A DNA stretch of 64,000 bases from Chaetoderma sp. LZ-2023a. Its lineage: Eukaryota > Mollusca > Caudofoveata > Chaetodermatida > Chaetodermatidae. Location: contig CM067360.1 in the NCBI GenBank assembly GCA_034401795.1, forward strand, positions 47,400,260-47,464,259. The letters run 5' to 3'. The first letter of the stretch is position 1; every line of letters begins with the position of its first letter. Positions 63,734 through 64,000 of this stretch are shown here, one piece after another. The notes under the pieces are model-generated. The model saw only the letters and a program-made list of their open reading frames with translations, did no database searches and had not been told where the DNA came from. The translations under genes were made by a program, and so were the position numbers.

Positions 63734-63894
63734 GTAAGCAATGAGAAAATACAGTCATGCTATGCTTATTGTCTTAATCATCATGAGCACCATAAATGTA
63801 TTCTGCAATTGTCACTGGGTTTCCCCTAAGGAAAATGCAATAGTAAAAGTTATTTATTAAGCAACCACTTGACAGATGACCAGCGATTGCTCTT

Positions 63895-64000
63895 GTTAGG
63901 GCCCCACACTGGAAGGTGTGCAAGCCCCCACAGTAATCACTGTGTCCATCCATCTGTTCATCCACAGTATCTCGTAAACAGCCTATCATACAGAATCGCT
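63895..64000. repeat. Start of a GTCC-tract repeat, cut by the window edge
   Basis: AGGGCCCCACACTGGAAGG and GTGTCCATCCATCTGTTCAT resemble the opening part of the Repeat-C/D/G class. The remainder is outside the window. Confidence 0.4.

Noticed and set aside
1-64000. tRNA, rRNA or snoRNA genes
   Set aside because: No A/B box pair with a cloverleaf, and no conserved rRNA blocks, were seen on either strand.

Overview
This 64-kb window is animal genomic DNA. About 4 percent of it is coding, and all of that coding sequence belongs to one large split gene on the + strand. Twenty-one exons between 2801 and 63733 keep a single reading frame through every splice junction and encode about 887 residues of KNTC1 (ROD), the scaffold subunit of the ROD-ZWILCH-ZW10 (RZZ) kinetochore complex. 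Both the start and the end of the gene lie outside the window. The introns are crowded with TIR elements carrying GTCCGTC-type tracts, palindromic MITEs and DIRS retroelements. This suits a marine invertebrate (a deuterostome or lophotrochozoan), but the sequence alone does not fix the species.

Layout. 1-2800: MITEs, a LINE 3-prime fragment and a 21-copy 66-bp minisatellite. 2801-8061: exons 1-5 among hairpin MITEs. 8833-15830: DIRS-A1, a complete-looking tyrosine-recombinase retroelement of about 7 kb. 16139-20617: exons 6-9 with minisatellites. 20948-31254: DIRS-B, a second and older DIRS family, invaded by a 2-kb non-autonomous hAT element, a THAP-domain fragment and a truncated DIRS-A piece. 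31915-38548: DIRS-A2, a young-looking relative of A1. 39725-49221: exons 10-13, with hAT-like elements and TIR elements that carry internal tandem repeats. 50205-54537: two more elements of that type. 55250-63733: exons 14-21, with dense MITE-1 copies, a nested pair of tandem-repeat elements and a TTAA fold-back element.

The three DIRS insertions all lie in introns and in the sense orientation relative to KNTC1. DIRS-A and DIRS-B are clearly different families, yet both carry a perfect NRF-1-type palindrome in their inverted terminal repeats and a U1-perfect splice-donor string (GGTAAGTAT) near the right end. These shared terminal features, the Cys-rich zinc-ribbon segment ahead of the gag-like region, the nested insertions inside DIRS-B and the MITE arm that abuts the acceptor of exon 9 are the points most worth a second look. 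I found no rRNA, tRNA, CRISPR array, operon or second host gene.
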